DNA of 64,000 nucleotides from Chaetoderma sp. LZ-2023a (GCA_034401795.1 CM067359.1:141981136-142045135); one strand, 5' to 3'; counted from the stretch's first letter, positions 52,204-64,000 are shown. Notes: a model not told the origin generated them from the sequence alone. Numbers and translations: made by a program.

Positions 52204-52617
52204 AATGGAGGAATCCAGTTTATCCATCAATCATATGACGTCATAATGAACTATGTGACGTGTAGGATGACATCATAATCAATTACATCAGAAACAACTT
52301 AACTAAGTTCTTCAGGAGCACTTAATCGGTGATGGATTAAGCGTTGTTGTACGAATTGTATGTCTTCATTATTTATTAACCATTCTGTTGAATATTCTGA
52401 AACTAATGTTATGAGGCGCTGTTGCTGCCATAGGCAACCACAGCAGCTAACAGCATGCGGTCAGATTAGTTTGAAAATATTAAAAGGCTTATCCGTATAG
52501 TTTTCTGGACATTCAGTCAGGGAATTCAGGGATCGATCGAGCCCACCACGGGTGAAGTGTCGGTGGAGCTTAGCTAGAGATGAGCAGGGGCATAACTAAA
52601 AACTGGATTCCTCCATT
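52204..52617 (+). mobile_element. MITE-like element (family M), copy e
   Basis: The termini AATGGAGGAATCCAGTTT and AAACTGGATTCCTCCATT are perfect inverses over 18 bp, but are a different spelling from copies c, d and g. So both ends change together. The palindrome at 52385-52487 is imperfect. One TGACGTCA lies near the left end. Confidence 0.85.
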
Positions 52618-52945
52618 ATGTCACAGGTAGGCTGACGTCACAGTCAAAATGTGTAATGAATGACGTATCTAGCTCCATCATGAACATTTAAAAGTTCATC
52701 ACGTGTATGCCTTGTTTGTCTTTGATTGGTTTAATATGTAATAAATATTGAATATTTTGAAACTAATTTGAATGGGCACTGTTACTATCATAAGCAGCAA
52801 CAGCACCCCATTAAATTAGTTTCAAAATATTCAATAGCTTACCCGTATAGTTACCTAGATATTGGGATTATGTGAATTCATGGTACAAAGTATAGTCCAA
52901 CAAGCACAAAGCATGGTCGGGGCATAGCTAGAAATCCAACACCCA
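52618..52945 (+). mobile_element. MITE-like element (family M), copy f, abutting copy e
   Basis: It starts within a few bases of the end of copy e. It contains 'gctgacgtcacagtc', 'ttaatatgtaataaatattg', the palindrome (52748-52836), 'cttacccgtatagttacc' and 'ggtcggggcatagctagaaatcc'. The left terminal repeat is missing or shared with copy e. Confidence 0.7.
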
Positions 52946-53227
52946 TGCTAATGTATGGAAATTCTATTGTTTGTTTTCAATAATATCATTTGTTCACAGA
53001 CTAAAATTGATATGAAGGTAATTTAACTTAAATTAAATCATGGCACTGTGCAGTTGTGTGCTTGTGTGCAACATGCAAGTGTAAAACTAGTGCAGTAGAC
53101 ACAGTCAGGCATACTTGTACAGACTCCGTATTATAAAGAGGCGGGCAGAATAATGGAATGTCTAGGGTAATTAACATAAACAATAGAATAATTAACATAA
53201 TGTTCACTCGGTAAGCATCTAGAAGCC
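52946..53227. other. USP5-like intron, unassigned
   Basis: AT-rich. Nothing recognised. Confidence 0.6.
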
Positions 53228-53561
53228 AATGGACCTTTCCAGTTTATCCATCCATCATATGATGTCATAATCAACTACGTGATGCGTAGGATGACATCAT
53301 AATCATTATGTCATGAATGACTTGATTTAGTCCGTCTTAAACACTTAATAGTCTGTCAAGTTGTATAAATTGCATGTCTTTACTATTTAATAAATATGCT
53401 GTTGAATATGGCAGCATCAACACCCAGTCAATCTAGTTTCACAATATTCAACAGCTTACCTGTATAGTTTTCTGGAAATTGATAGCGAGGGAGTTCAGGG
53501 ATCGATTGATCCGAACACGAGCAAGATGGGGAGAGCATAGTTAAAACTGGAAAGGTCCATT
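53228..53561 (+). mobile_element. MITE-like element (family M), copy g
   Basis: AATGGACCTTTCCAGTTT and AAACTGGAAAGGTCCATT are a perfect 18-bp inverted pair. Most of one palindrome arm is deleted (only 'gttgaatatggcagcatcaac…attcaacag' remains), which makes this the shortest good copy. It ends 76 bp from a USP5-like exon. Confidence 0.85.
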
Positions 53562-53636
53562 AACATAACAAGAGATTGAACAGCATAAGTCTTTCAGGTG
53601 ATACTATTGATACATTTATATAATCCAGTAACATAC

Positions 53637-53872
53637 CTGCACCATCGGGAGTAATTGTTCCTAGTTTGACAGCTAATGGATGTCGGGCCTCTGCATAGTG
53701 GTCTAAGGCGTGGTTATTACCACCGCTACCATCAAAGAATTTCCTTCCACACAGTATAGTGCCATCAGTGAGATTTAACCATAGATTATTGGTCAAATCA
53801 CACATTTCACATTTCCAGCCACGAGGTGGAATCTTTTTACCCGTCGTTAATTGTAAAAGATTTGTGGCATGT
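53637..53872 (-). CDS. USP5: USP5/USP13-like deubiquitinase, zinc-finger UBP exon
   Basis: 236-bp exon. Acceptor GTTTCAG|A and donor GCAG|GTATGT. It encodes [16 protein letters not shown], then [40 protein letters not shown] and [14 protein letters not shown]. The C-x2-C pair, the Cys of ILCGRK and the His of NNHALDHY are the zinc ligands of a UBP-type finger. GGNNHA is the USP5-type loop that in the family binds the free C-terminal glycines of ubiquitin. The upstream N-terminal exons were not found and presumably lie to the right. Confidence 0.95.
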
Positions 53873-54803
53873 CTGAAACAAGATGTAAGAGCAATCATAG
53901 GGTTTGAAATGTTTGCCTGTCTAACTATCATTGACAGGTGATTTTGCTGGTCGCAGTAATAAAGACCATCCACCTGTTACATGTGACAGGTAAAAGGTTG
54001 ATTGATTAATTTATCAGGGAATATTTTGAGCGGTATCGCATCGCAAAATGCAATGCAAATGAGTACCTGTTGCTACACATTTACAACTTCGCTTAGCTAT
54101 TTGCTGCGATACATAATTTTGATGTAAAATTCAGTCAATTCACTTACTATTGGAATATTTTTGATAAAAAGTCACTAAAAGTTGCAAAACGATTGTCAAA
54201 TTTAGTAAGGAAGCGAGATGCGCATGCGTTGGAGGATGATTTCCGATATAGCCCATAGACATATATAGCTATAGAGCGCATATCTTCATACCTTCCTTCA
54301 CTATGGGACAAATGACCGCCGGTGAAGCGAGTTCAGTAAGCGCTCTATAGATCAAAATTCTAAAAGCTAGCAATGCGCGCATGCATTAGCGGCTTCCTTC
54401 TTCCGGTATAATAATAAACTTACAGACTTCAGTTTTGAGTGTGGACACCAATCAAAAACTCGCAATATGCATCACAGTGTATTCACGGTCGTCGACATAT
54501 TGCTCGTAACAGACTCTCTTGTAAATCAAAATTCTCCTATAGGGGGGGGTATGGCTATTGATCATTGCCTCGTCATTAGTTAGCGTTATGATAAACTTTA
54601 AAAATACAAGTTTATCTAGGCTGATTCTGGTCGATTTAGACAATTTGTTTGTCTCGGAAACTGAGTTATATCATCGCGAATGCTAAACTCCTGCTAGCGC
54701 ATCACCAAATCAAAGCCGACACAGTATAGTTAGCCTTGCTACGGTGGCGTATCGCAATTGATTTGCGTAAGCGACAGATTTAGAATGGCATGTCGCCAAG
54801 ATC
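53873..54803. other. Host DNA with a large imperfect hairpin
   Basis: At about 54209-54405, 'aaggaagcgagatgcgcatgc' is partly inverted as 'gcgcatgcattagcggcttcctt'. Inside, CTATAGAGCGC is inverted as GCGCTCTATAG. It is probably a remnant foldback element. No exon was recognised. Confidence 0.5.
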
Positions 54804-54846
54804 TAAACGAAATCACGATTTCTTTTTTCACGAGAGAGTTGATACT

Positions 54847-54983
54847 CTTTCTTCTTTTCGTTCGCTGATCATACCGCCAGTCCTGTAAGTGACTATCGAC
54901 ATGATCATAAGCGTTAAGTGCGTGGATCCATGGTTTATTAGAGTGCGCCGTGCGGCCTGGAACCTCCGTCTTCAGTTGATACT
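54847..54983. repeat. 137-bp insertion at the left end of copy F, with 9-bp direct repeat
   Basis: GTTGATACT occurs at 54838-54846 and again at 54975-54983. The 128 bp between the two copies is absent from the other elements and from F's own ICR. The insert has no obvious terminal repeats. Confidence 0.75.
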
Positions 54984-55222
54984 TACCACCCTGATACTTC
55001 ATGATATTTCCTAAATATCGACCTAGCTTCAATAATACTCAGAATTTAAAAAAACCTGCCCCCACTGGGCAGGTTACACAACTGACAGTCCAGCGGATGT
55101 GCAGCCCAAACTCGCACATGCGCGGGGCTGACTCATTCTATTCCAAAATATTGGCTGACCTAATTGCAACATAAAACGCCGATAGACCGAGCCTCTGTGG
55201 GGCGGAGAGGCCGGAATCGTAT

Positions 55223-55320
55223 CAGGGTGGTAAGTATCAACTCTCTCGTGAAAAAAGAAATCCGTGATTTCGTTTATTTCACATCAAGAGTATACTTACC
55301 ACCCTGATACTTCATGATAT
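55223..55320. repeat. Internal complementary region (ICR), copy F
   Basis: Complement of the left end (with F's own CACG spelling) joined to the complement of the right end (CACATC) at CGTTTA|TTTCAC. It lacks the 137-bp insert, so the insert arrived after this copy was made. Confidence 0.9.
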
Positions 55321-55878
55321 AGCCAGAATTTGTAAGAGAATTCGGCGGGAGGGAGGCGAAGGTCAGAAGACCGGCTCATCCCTGGAAGAGCAAGCTTTTG
55401 CTTTTAGAGCACAACAAACATCTGAAATTGCGTATGTACACACACTCAGGAAATAATTTGGACATCGGATAACACGACCGATGTTGTGAGTAATGACAGT
55501 TTCACATCCGCTCCCCTCCCCCCTCTTTTAAAGAGGGAGCGATGACCTTAATGTCCTATACGCTCTCTATGTACTCGTGCTAAAGTACTATAAGACATCG
55601 GACGAAAGCTTCATTTCGTATACTCTCAGATGGAACCACAAAGAACACAAAACCATCACCATTTTAGTTAATAATATAAAAAGCGTGACAAAAAATAACC
55701 ATCACCAAATATAGGACTAACCTATTTTGACGAGATTCCTCTTTGATCACCGCTGGCGATGATAGGTACAGTACAGAAAAGCGGGGAGTTCCCCCCCCCC
55801 CACCCCCCCCCCCCTCTAAATTGCACTGTGTGTGTGTCAACGGCCTTATGTACAATATTTACAAATTTATATACAGAT

Positions 55879-57913
55879 TTAACGTTTATATAAAATCGAT
55901 AAAGCAAGTGGATTTGACGTGTCACGTAGGTAATGATTTGTACAACTAGACTCACAGTGCCATTGTGCTACTGACATACTGTCATCCACCGGCACTCCAT
56001 TAAACAGAGCCGTGGATGTCACTGCGCCACGGACACTGTGAGCCTTGGCCATGTCAACTTGCTTACCCGTAGCAGCTTTGTGGCAATGCTGGATGAATCC
56101 ACCTAGAAATGGTATCTTTAGAAGCTCTCCCATGGGGTTCAATGTAAGATAGCCATAAAGCACTAGGGTCCGTCCGCCACTCCTGTGTACATTGTTTATA
56201 ACACGTTAATGCACGGACTGGACACCAAGCCTTTGAATTAGGATCAAACCTAGACAACAAGGGTAAAACTATAGGCTGACCAGGATATTTTAAAGACTGG
56301 TTCTTCGCCATAAAGTTAACTCTAGGTAGAAGCCTAAGGCCTTCCCCTGTCACCACAAAACGGTCTGGCTCTGCTGACAAAGCATGTATTTCACTTCTTC
56401 ATCTGGCTGAAGCTGCAGAAATCAGAAAAACTGTTTTAAGCATCAACATTTTCATGGAAATGGAGCTTAGTGGTTCAAAGGGTTTATCTGCTAATACTTG
56501 AAGTACTAACGATAAACTCCAAGAAGGAATCACTGGAGGATTCCTTGGTCTTAGATTACCCATGCCTTTGATTAAAATATTTAGATTACATACTTCATCA
56601 CTTCCCCTAATAGCCAAGCAAGGGATAACTGACATTAAAGCTGACTTGTAGCCAGCAATAGAGTTAGGCTTGAGGCTATAGGCATCAAAAAGGCGACAGA
56701 GGAAATCGGCTACTACCTGAATAGATGCTTCCATTGGATTAATACATCTTTTTGAGCACCATTCAGCAAATCTGTTGATTTTATAATTATATGCTCTGGA
56801 CGTTGACCCCCTCCTGGCTTTTGCCATAAACATGGCTGCTTGCTCAGAAAAACCCTCCTTAACTGCTGATTCCTTGACAACATCCACGCAGTCAATTGGA
56901 ACATTGACGGGTTGTTGTGCATGGACTTGCCCTGGAAGATTATGTTGTCCATCAGAGGAAGAGGAACAGGATTGCAGACCAGATCCGTATACCATGATCG
57001 GCTTGGCCAATTTGGGGTGTTCAGAAGCACTTGGCATTCCTGCTGCCTGACTTTCTGGAGAACTTTTGGAATCAGGATTGCTGGCAGGAATGCATATGCA
57101 TACATTCCCTCCCAACTGATAGCTAACGCATCTGTTGCGAAAGCGCTTGTATCTGGAATCGGAGAGACATACGTCGTCATCTTCGCATTCTTGTTCGTTG
57201 CGAATAAATCTATGTTGGGCTTGCTCCAGTGGTTGAACAGGCGATCCGCCACACATTGATTTAGTTGCCATTCCGTGGGAAGAATGCTCATTCTTCGGCT
57301 CAATGAGTCGGCTAATAGATTTAGCCTTCCCGGAATATGAACTGCTTTCAGGGAAATCCCATGATCTAGGCACCAGCAAAGCAGTTTCCACATCATCATA
57401 CAGAGATTGGGCGACTTCGTTCCGCCCTGGCGGTTTATATAAGTCACTACTGTTGTATTGTCTGATCGAACCAGAACACTCTTGCCCTTGACCTTCTCTA
57501 GGAAGTGTTCCATGGCTAAGACTACTGCTCGCATTTCCACCAGATTGATATGTTCTCTTGACTGATCCAGATTCCAAAGCCCTTATACTTTGTTTTCTTC
57601 CAGGCAAGCTCCCCATCCCTCCATTGATGCATCTGTGTACATCGTTAACTGAGGGTGGGGAGGTGACAACGTCACCCCCGCCAGGAGATTTTCTCTCTTC
57701 ATCCGCCATTGAAGGTGGTGAATGAGAGGTTCCAACACTGACACTTTCGAGTCCAGGAAACCCGTACTCTGGGTCCACCGGGTCCACTGTGTCATGAGAA
57801 ATAATTGGATCGGCCACCGGCGTAAGGCTGCCTGAGGAATGACTGGTTCCAAAGAAACCATCAACCCCAACATTCTCAAGTAGACCCGTGCCAGGACATA
57901 ACAACTGTTGCAC
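55879..57913 (-). pseudogene. DIRS tyrosine recombinase, copy F (broken)
   Basis: The N-terminal part (AMFMAKARRGSTSRAYNYK) is open in a 504-codon frame that reaches ASAR and then hits TGA at about 56397, where the other copies have the second Arg codon (CGA) of the catalytic cluster. The frame continues to a small deletion near 56090 that removes part of the RWIVECIQFC segment and shifts frame. The end still shows HSVR, WH and HYLRD. The CGA-to-TGA change fits CpG decay. Confidence 0.88.
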
Positions 57914-58738
57914 ACTGACTGTATGACTGAGATGAGTGTTTCTACTCTCTCTTGAGATGGATAAACATATCCTATCTCTAGATCGAAGAACATGCCCAGG
58001 TAAACAAACTTCTGGGATGGAGTCAGCTCTGACTTTTGAAAGTTGATTATCCAGCCTAGATCTCCAGATTTGCTGATAGACTTTCTTGAGTGTGTGCCTT
58101 TAACAGCCAGTCGTCTATGTACGTGTGGATTGCTATGTGTCTCCTGCGGAGGTATGACGTCACAGCTTGGACCACTTGAGTGAAGACCCGAGGAGCCGTC
58201 GATATACCAAATGGGAGAACCCTGAATTCCCATTGGCGGCCCTGAAATGCAAATCTCAGGAACCGACGAAAGCTAATAGGCATCTTTTAGATCTATCGAT
58301 GCTGTCCACATTCCCTTCCTCAATCCTGCTAACACCGTTCTCACAGTTTGCATTTTGAAACTTGGTATGAGGATAAATCTGTTGAGAGGTTTGAGGTTAA
58401 GAATTGGTCTCCACCATCCAGTGCTTTTTGTCATTAGGAACACGGTTGAATAATAACCCAGACATTTTTGTGCCGGTTGAATAACGTGTTTTAGTATTGA
58501 GGGATTGAATTTCTTCCTCTATACACAACCATTGATCTGGATCTCTTGGATTTTGAGTCCAGATCGGAACCAGAGACAGGTGCGATGGCTGATTTGAAAT
58601 CCAGTCGGGATGGTAACCGACTGAAAGCCATCGCAAGACTGCGTGGTCCTGAGTAATCCGCTCCCACTCTTGCATGTGGAAGGCCAGACGGCCTACAACG
58701 GGTGCACCTAAGGACTGAGGTGGACCCGAGAAGTGCAA
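56713..58738 (-). pseudogene. DIRS RT/RNase H/Dam-like polyprotein, copy F (broken)
   Basis: Separate frames carry the RT N-terminus (58397-58738), the palm with YIDDWL (58056-58283), the thumb to RNase H TDAS (57583-58233) and RNase H plus Dam-like domain (56713-57540). A deletion near 58070 removes the sequence between SANLEI and the GW(I/M)INF motif, and a 3-codon duplication (TRW) lies near 57775. Family and order of domains are clear. The product is not. Confidence 0.85.
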
Positions 58739-61665
58739 GAGAAGCCCTGTCCTAGCAGCACTGGTGTGGTCTTCCTGAGAGGCGACCCATCAGGTTCGGC
58801 TCCCACGACAAGAACCCCGCGCTCCTCCACCAGCGTCACACGCACCTCGGTATGCAGGCTGTCTGGCGGGTTGCACTGGAGGCGCCTGTGCTCACCCCCC
58901 CCCCACCCCCTAGCTGGCTTACGCTGTCGTTGCCGTGGCCGACGCTGCGTAGGTGGTTGGCCTCTGACAAGGCCACCACCACCTCTAGCCTGCTGAGGGT
59001 GGAAGGCAGGGGGCGCTGCTCGAACACGCTCCCTGCGGAGCACTTCAAACTGCTCTCGCAGCGCCCTCTGGTTGTTCACCAGGTTTACGGTTTGTTGGAG
59101 GTGCAGACATCCTTCACCTCCAAACAACTATGGACCTGCCATCGGCGTCCGAAGAAGACGATTGTACAGGTCCTGCGAGGGGCACAAATTGTCACGGGTA
59201 AATGTGTGCCTCGCCCGTAAACTCCTGGTTACGGATCTCGTCATGCAGTCCAGAGCCAGGTTAATGCCGTCCTGGATGGCTCTCTGGACTGCAAGAGGAG
59301 AAGTTTGGCGGGCCACAGATGCTGCTACTACCCCCTGTAGCAGCTGGGAAACATGCGAGAGCCGAGATGGCTCCTCTCGTACTTTCCTCCGTGTCCCGCA
59401 GCGCGGAATTAGCGTTGCGCAGAATTAGCATTGCGCAGAGCGCTAGCGCACAAGGGTCCCGTGTCAGACTGGGACCCAGGCTGCGTGTCGTCGCCCAAAG
59501 ACGCACGGTCATCCATACCTCTGATATAGATCAGAACTAATACGGCAGTGCCGTGCCACCTCGCGAGGGGCCTTCGCAAGGCGTCCTTTCGGCAGAATGG
59601 ATGTCTCTGCCGCAGCGAACATATCAACGATATGCCCCGCACACGGCAGAGATGGCATGGTGCTCGTTACCGGTTTCCCCTCCCAACCATGGGCGCTGGT
59701 ACTGCTGGGAAGCCGGTGGATCCACCTGGAGTTCTGGCTTGATGTTCACCAGCCATTGGCAAGCATCCAGCCAGTCTTCCTCGGTGGCCACCTGTGAATG
59801 TTCGACGAGCCTAGGGCCTTCGTCGTCCTCAACCACATTCACTGGTGGAGTAATGGCCAGAGCTGAAGATACTCTTGGAAAGCCAGGGAAGCCATATGGA
59901 CCCGCAAGGGAGGGCATGGGTTGCGCCGTGGCTATTCCAGGAGCCGGATCTACGGCATCATGGGAGGCTAAAAACATGACGTCACAGTCCGGTCCTTCCT
60001 CACGGTAACTCTCGGCAAGCCGAGGGATACGGTATGGACGGCCATCGGCTCCTAGCCGGCCTAGTCAGTGAGCCGTGAAACCCACTCCGAAAGAAGTGGT
60101 TCCATGGAAAAGGTCACCCATGGGCCCCTGTGGTGGCCCATGGGAATCCATTTCCATCGACTCATCGGTAGGCCATAACAGAGTGTCCTTTTCTTCCTGC
60201 CCAGAAAGATTAGACGCCAAGCTTGAAAAGGGATCAAGCTCGGCCTGGGCAGGAGGGATATCGCGTGAGGCGCTGATACCCTTAGCCTTACGCTGCTCTA
60301 AAGCACTCGATAAGTGAGCGCCTGAGGCCATGGCTTTCGCTCCCGGGTCCACGGGCGAGGCAAGCCTCAGTGCCGGACCAACGGGAGCCGTCTCTGGGTC
60401 TATAATGAAAACTGGTTTGCTAAGAGAAACAGACCCAGAGACAGGAACACTCTGTCCCGGAGAAAATGAAGAGGACAATGACGAACCTGACACGGGAAGA
60501 AGGCTGCGAAGCAACTCCGGGACAAGACCTGTGATCGTCTTCTTCATTTCTGCCATCATCTCAAGACGGAAGGCCTCCATGTCTGGCATGGACGCCTTCC
60601 TCTTCTTACCACAGTCCTTTTCCAGACGCCTCTTCTCATCTGCCGCCCGGTCCTTTACCTGCTAATTTAGAAAATCAGTCAAAACCTCCACCGGCCAGGA
60701 CTCACAAACATGGCAATTTATAAGAGGCCCGCACGTACTGCACCTAGTGCAGTCATGAGGGGAAAAGTGGGCCTTCACAAAACGGTTGCAGGAAGGGCAT
60801 TTGTTCTCACTAACCCTCTGAAAAGACACAAACGGAAACAATTAGTTTTTAGTCATGACGAAACAAAAAACCAATTGCAGAAGGCTAATAAGATCCGTAA
60901 GGAAAACTTTTGATCATCAAATGAAAGATAAGCCAGGCCCATAGAAAAAACTATAGGCCTGACATAAAGTAAACAAATCCTAAAACCTTGTTATACTTCT
61001 ATAAGAAGACAAGGGTCACTCTTTTAGACATAACAATTTGAACTTGAATACTTGAGAGGCGAACTTCTTTAGACTTCACAGCTCTAAACACAGACTCATT
61101 AGTAATTGAACTTTATAAACACAATGAACCTATGCAAACCATCAAGAGAGATAAATCACTCAACACTCAGTCAAAAAACTTCTAAAATATTTAGAAATAA
61201 AATGATTGAAATTTTTTCTCTCTCCTAATAATCTCATAAGATGACTTCTGAGGACGAGTGAAGTCTGATAAACAGCACAGGAATAGCTGATCCTTGGACA
61301 AAACCCCTGTGGTGGTGGGGGGGGGGGGAAATGCGGAGAAATTACTTCTTATGGTAATAATTCCCTCAGCAAACTCATAATAAAATAAAGGACCCAGAAA
61401 CCAAGTTTAAATATTGTTTAAATAAAAGGATACCCTTCAAATATCAGCTCATGTGTCTGAAACATAAAGCACAACATGCGTTAGCTAATATATAGGCCTC
61501 CCCATAAAAGAGCTAGCCTAATAAAGACGTATCCACGAGATAGCACGAATCCCGGAAATACCATCCGAGTCAACACACAAATTTTTTATCAATAAATTTA
61601 CTAAGGTACACCTGATGGCTAGGACCGAGAGCATCCTCCGGCGACTTGGCAGCGTCAACATACAT
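58708..61665 (-). pseudogene. DIRS gag-like ORF1, copy F (spliced, broken)
   Basis: Exon 1 (61612-61665, 18 codons, KSPEDALGPSHQ end) joins in frame to exon 2 at 60817, which starts with the same C-x2-C-x12-C-x2-C-x2-C-x5-C-x2-C cluster. A TAG near 60664 (TTG in other copies) and later frameshifts leave fragments at 60065-60589, 59624-59977, 59128-59316 and 58708-59127. Blocks such as EDDEGPRLVEHSQ and AIQDGINLALDCMTRS identify them. The gag UGA position is also kept (UGA-UGG). Confidence 0.83.
60818..61611 (-). other. Predicted spliceosomal intron in gag, copy F
   Basis: 794 bp with donor CATCAG|GTGTAC and acceptor TCTTTTCAG|AGGGTT. A TATAAAG box is at 61111-61117. No TGACGTCA is seen. The intron sequence is largely unalignable to A-E by eye, yet the splice sites and flanking codons are conserved. 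Confidence 0.7.
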
Positions 61666-61946
61666 GTACTAATATAACAGTCAAACAAGTTGCAAAACAA
61701 CTCAAAGCTTCAACACGACAGAAAGCAAAAGCAAGGCTAAAAAGCGTGTTGCAATGGAAGGTCAATATTTTAAGAAGAGAATGAGTCAGCCCGCGCATGT
61801 GCGAGTTTGGGCTGCACATCCGCTGGACTGTCAGTTGTGTAACCTGCCCAGTGGGGGCGGTTTCTTTTCAATTCTTATTGAAGCTAGGTCGATATTTAGG
61901 AAATATCATGAAGTATCAGAGTGGTAAGTATACTCTTGATGTGAAA

Positions 61947-62283
<337 letters not shown>

Positions 62284-64000
62284 GCATTCGTAGTAAAACT
62301 AGTAACACGTGAGCCGATTGATACACGCTGATCACAGTAAAACGTTTTCAATTTCATCTTAATAAGCTGTTGAATATGTTGCAAGTTTTTAAGGGGGGCC
62401 TGTTGCTCACAGCTGCCATAGCCTGCAACAGCTTCCAGTTAAAGGTCATATATGGAGAGTGTATCTTAAGACATTATAATATATCCAGACCTTCCAAATC
62501 GTAGAGCTGTTATCAATTTGCTAATACATGACATATTTTTTAATTTATTGCCGATAAAGTACATTGCTTTAGAATATCGCGTCATGAATTACCTCCCTTG
62601 AATTCCAAGCAGCTGTGACGTCATAGTGGAACAACCACTAAGAAAAGCTAATACAGGCAATGCTGTTTAACCAGGGTAACTTTTTCATTCTATTGTATTT
62701 AGCAATGAATTTTGAAATAGGCAATGATCTCAATGATATTCCCGGTAGACATTAGTCAGAAGTTTATAATAGCGCCGATGCCATATTTAAATATGAATCT
62801 CTCTGTCACGAAAAACCCCCTTTTTAGATATGAGATCTGCTTCGAGAAAATATCTCAGTGTGATTCTATAGATACTGTATTTTTATGACACTATATCTTG
62901 CTACATCCAGTATTGGTGGGATGGCTGTCAAGCGCAGATTTAGGATTTTATTATTGAGTTAGTCCAATACTGGAGCGGGTCTGTGAGTCAGGGCGTGACC
63001 CCTCTAAATGGCTGTTTGGGGAGATACGGGTGGGCTGGTTCTTCTCCCTGAAAATTCTGATGCTATGCGACGTCATTTCCTGCATTCCATTTGATAAACA
63101 ACATGTCTATTTTGTATCCAAACTGCGCCTATAATTCAGCAGAATCTGTTATGATTTTCCAGATGTATATTGATTACAATATCATTTAGGGATATACATT
63201 ATGCCAGCAATGAGTGACCGGGTGGTGGTGGTGATGGGGGTGTGGGGGTGTGGGGGGGGGGACTTCTCATAGGCTACGTGATTAACCTACTTGAACAAGC
63301 AAATAACACTGCATTCAGTTGCAGAAATTATGCCAAAATACCTGTGGTTGGGCCTACATACTTATGTTTCCTGTCATTCTAAACACAGGCCTACACATGC
63401 GTGCGTATCCTATATGTATGTGGCCGAGGAGGTGAATTGTGGGTATATATCTATACCACCTCTTTGAATGTAATGTAGCTAGCTTATAAATTTTAGGCAT
63501 AACGACACTCACTCGCCCATGCTTTTACTGGAGTAATTTGTAGGTTACGTACTATAATGCTGAGCCCTGAGTGTGTACAATTGTCGTGTATACTGAAAAA
63601 AGCACATATATGAGTGAAGATGCGCAAAAGACGTGACAATAATAATTTATAACAGGTGGGTAAGTTGAACTAAATTGTCATATTTAGATAGGCCTACGTT
63701 TATTAACAGTGCACAAATTTACGTTGGATAGCTTACGCGTCGAAGACTGTCAAAATTGTTTGTTTACTATAAGCTTTCATTGATGTCCGCATGAACTGAA
63801 AGAGAGACGATCGATAACCAGTATGCCAGTCTTCCTATGAATTCGTTCATCTGCTACTATTTATGTGCTTCCATCACACGGAATGATTGTTTTATCGCCC
63901 GGTGGCCATTTTCAATAAGCCCGGTGGTAATTTCTCAAAATAATATGCTTTGCATCAACGTGAAAATATGCAGGCCCATCGATTGCCCAACTGGCAGCCC
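62284..64000. other. Unassigned host DNA
   Basis: A short 'gcctgttgctc…gcctgcaacagc' inverted pair at 62396-62434 recalls the family-M palindrome tip. A GTGGTGG/GGGGTGTGGGG tract lies at 63224-63260. No supported exon. Confidence 0.5.

Larger units (their letters stand above)
54804..61946 (-). mobile_element. DIRS1-like YR retrotransposon, copy F (divergent subfamily, decayed)
   Basis: Length is 7,143 bp. The left end is TAAACGAAATCACG and the right end GATGTGAAA. The ITRs (about 54979-55153 and 61763-61930) use ACCACCCTGATACTTC where A-E have ACCTCCCTAATACTTT, and are much diverged inside. Layout, ICR and the gag intron match the other copies. A 137-bp insertion lies near the left end. All three ORFs carry nonsense or frameshift changes. 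It is older and from another subfamily. Confidence 0.93.

Overview
The window is eukaryotic genomic DNA, most likely from a mollusc. It has AT-rich non-coding DNA, spliced host exons, and dispersed families I associate with bivalve and gastropod genomes: repeats opening with 'caagaggcccaaggggcct' and 'gctcacctg', 'gccaagatggccacc' motifs, and GTCCGTC-rich blocks ending 'cttggcctttaggccaggtg'. No bacterial-type operon or CRISPR array is visible, and I saw no tRNA or rRNA gene.

About 40 kb is six copies of a tyrosine-recombinase (YR) retrotransposon of the DIRS1 type, all on the minus strand: A (1-4275, cut by the window edge), B (4549-11576), C (17771-24822), D (31186-38238), E (41067-48111) and the divergent, decayed F (54804-61946). 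Each complete copy is about 7.0-7.1 kb and reads, 5' to 3' on the minus strand: inverted terminal repeat (ITR), short first gag exon, intron of about 0.76 kb, gag, RT/RNase H/methyltransferase, YR, internal complementary region (ICR), ITR. The ICR is the reverse complement of the two outer ends joined head to tail. D and E have all reading frames open; C has one indel at the gag/RT junction; A, B and F are broken. In D and E, gag and YR share one frame separated by a single UGA, while RT lies in the +1 frame across both.

The host gene is a USP5/USP13-like deubiquitinase on the minus strand. Five exons are visible at 53.6-53.9, 51.0-51.1, 49.9-50.1, 39.4 and 38.7 kb. They run from the zinc-finger UBP domain through the catalytic Cys box, and every splice phase fits. 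Element E lies wholly inside the intron between the third and fourth of these exons, in the sense orientation. A separate unidentified exon candidate sits on the plus strand at 15.56-15.71 kb.

The remaining DNA is mostly repeats. A MITE-like family with AATGGA... terminal inverted repeats and a 45-bp-arm internal palindrome is concentrated in the USP5 introns. There is also a second foldback family, a 37-bp minisatellite of about 31 copies (12.79-13.93 kb), two long TA tracts, a 5'-truncated L2/CR1-like retrotransposon (30.15-30.72 kb) and several degenerate tandem arrays. The strongest leads for something undescribed are the gag intron conserved in all six DIRS copies, the gag-UGA-YR layout under an overlapping RT frame, and the variants shared between ends and ICR within each copy.
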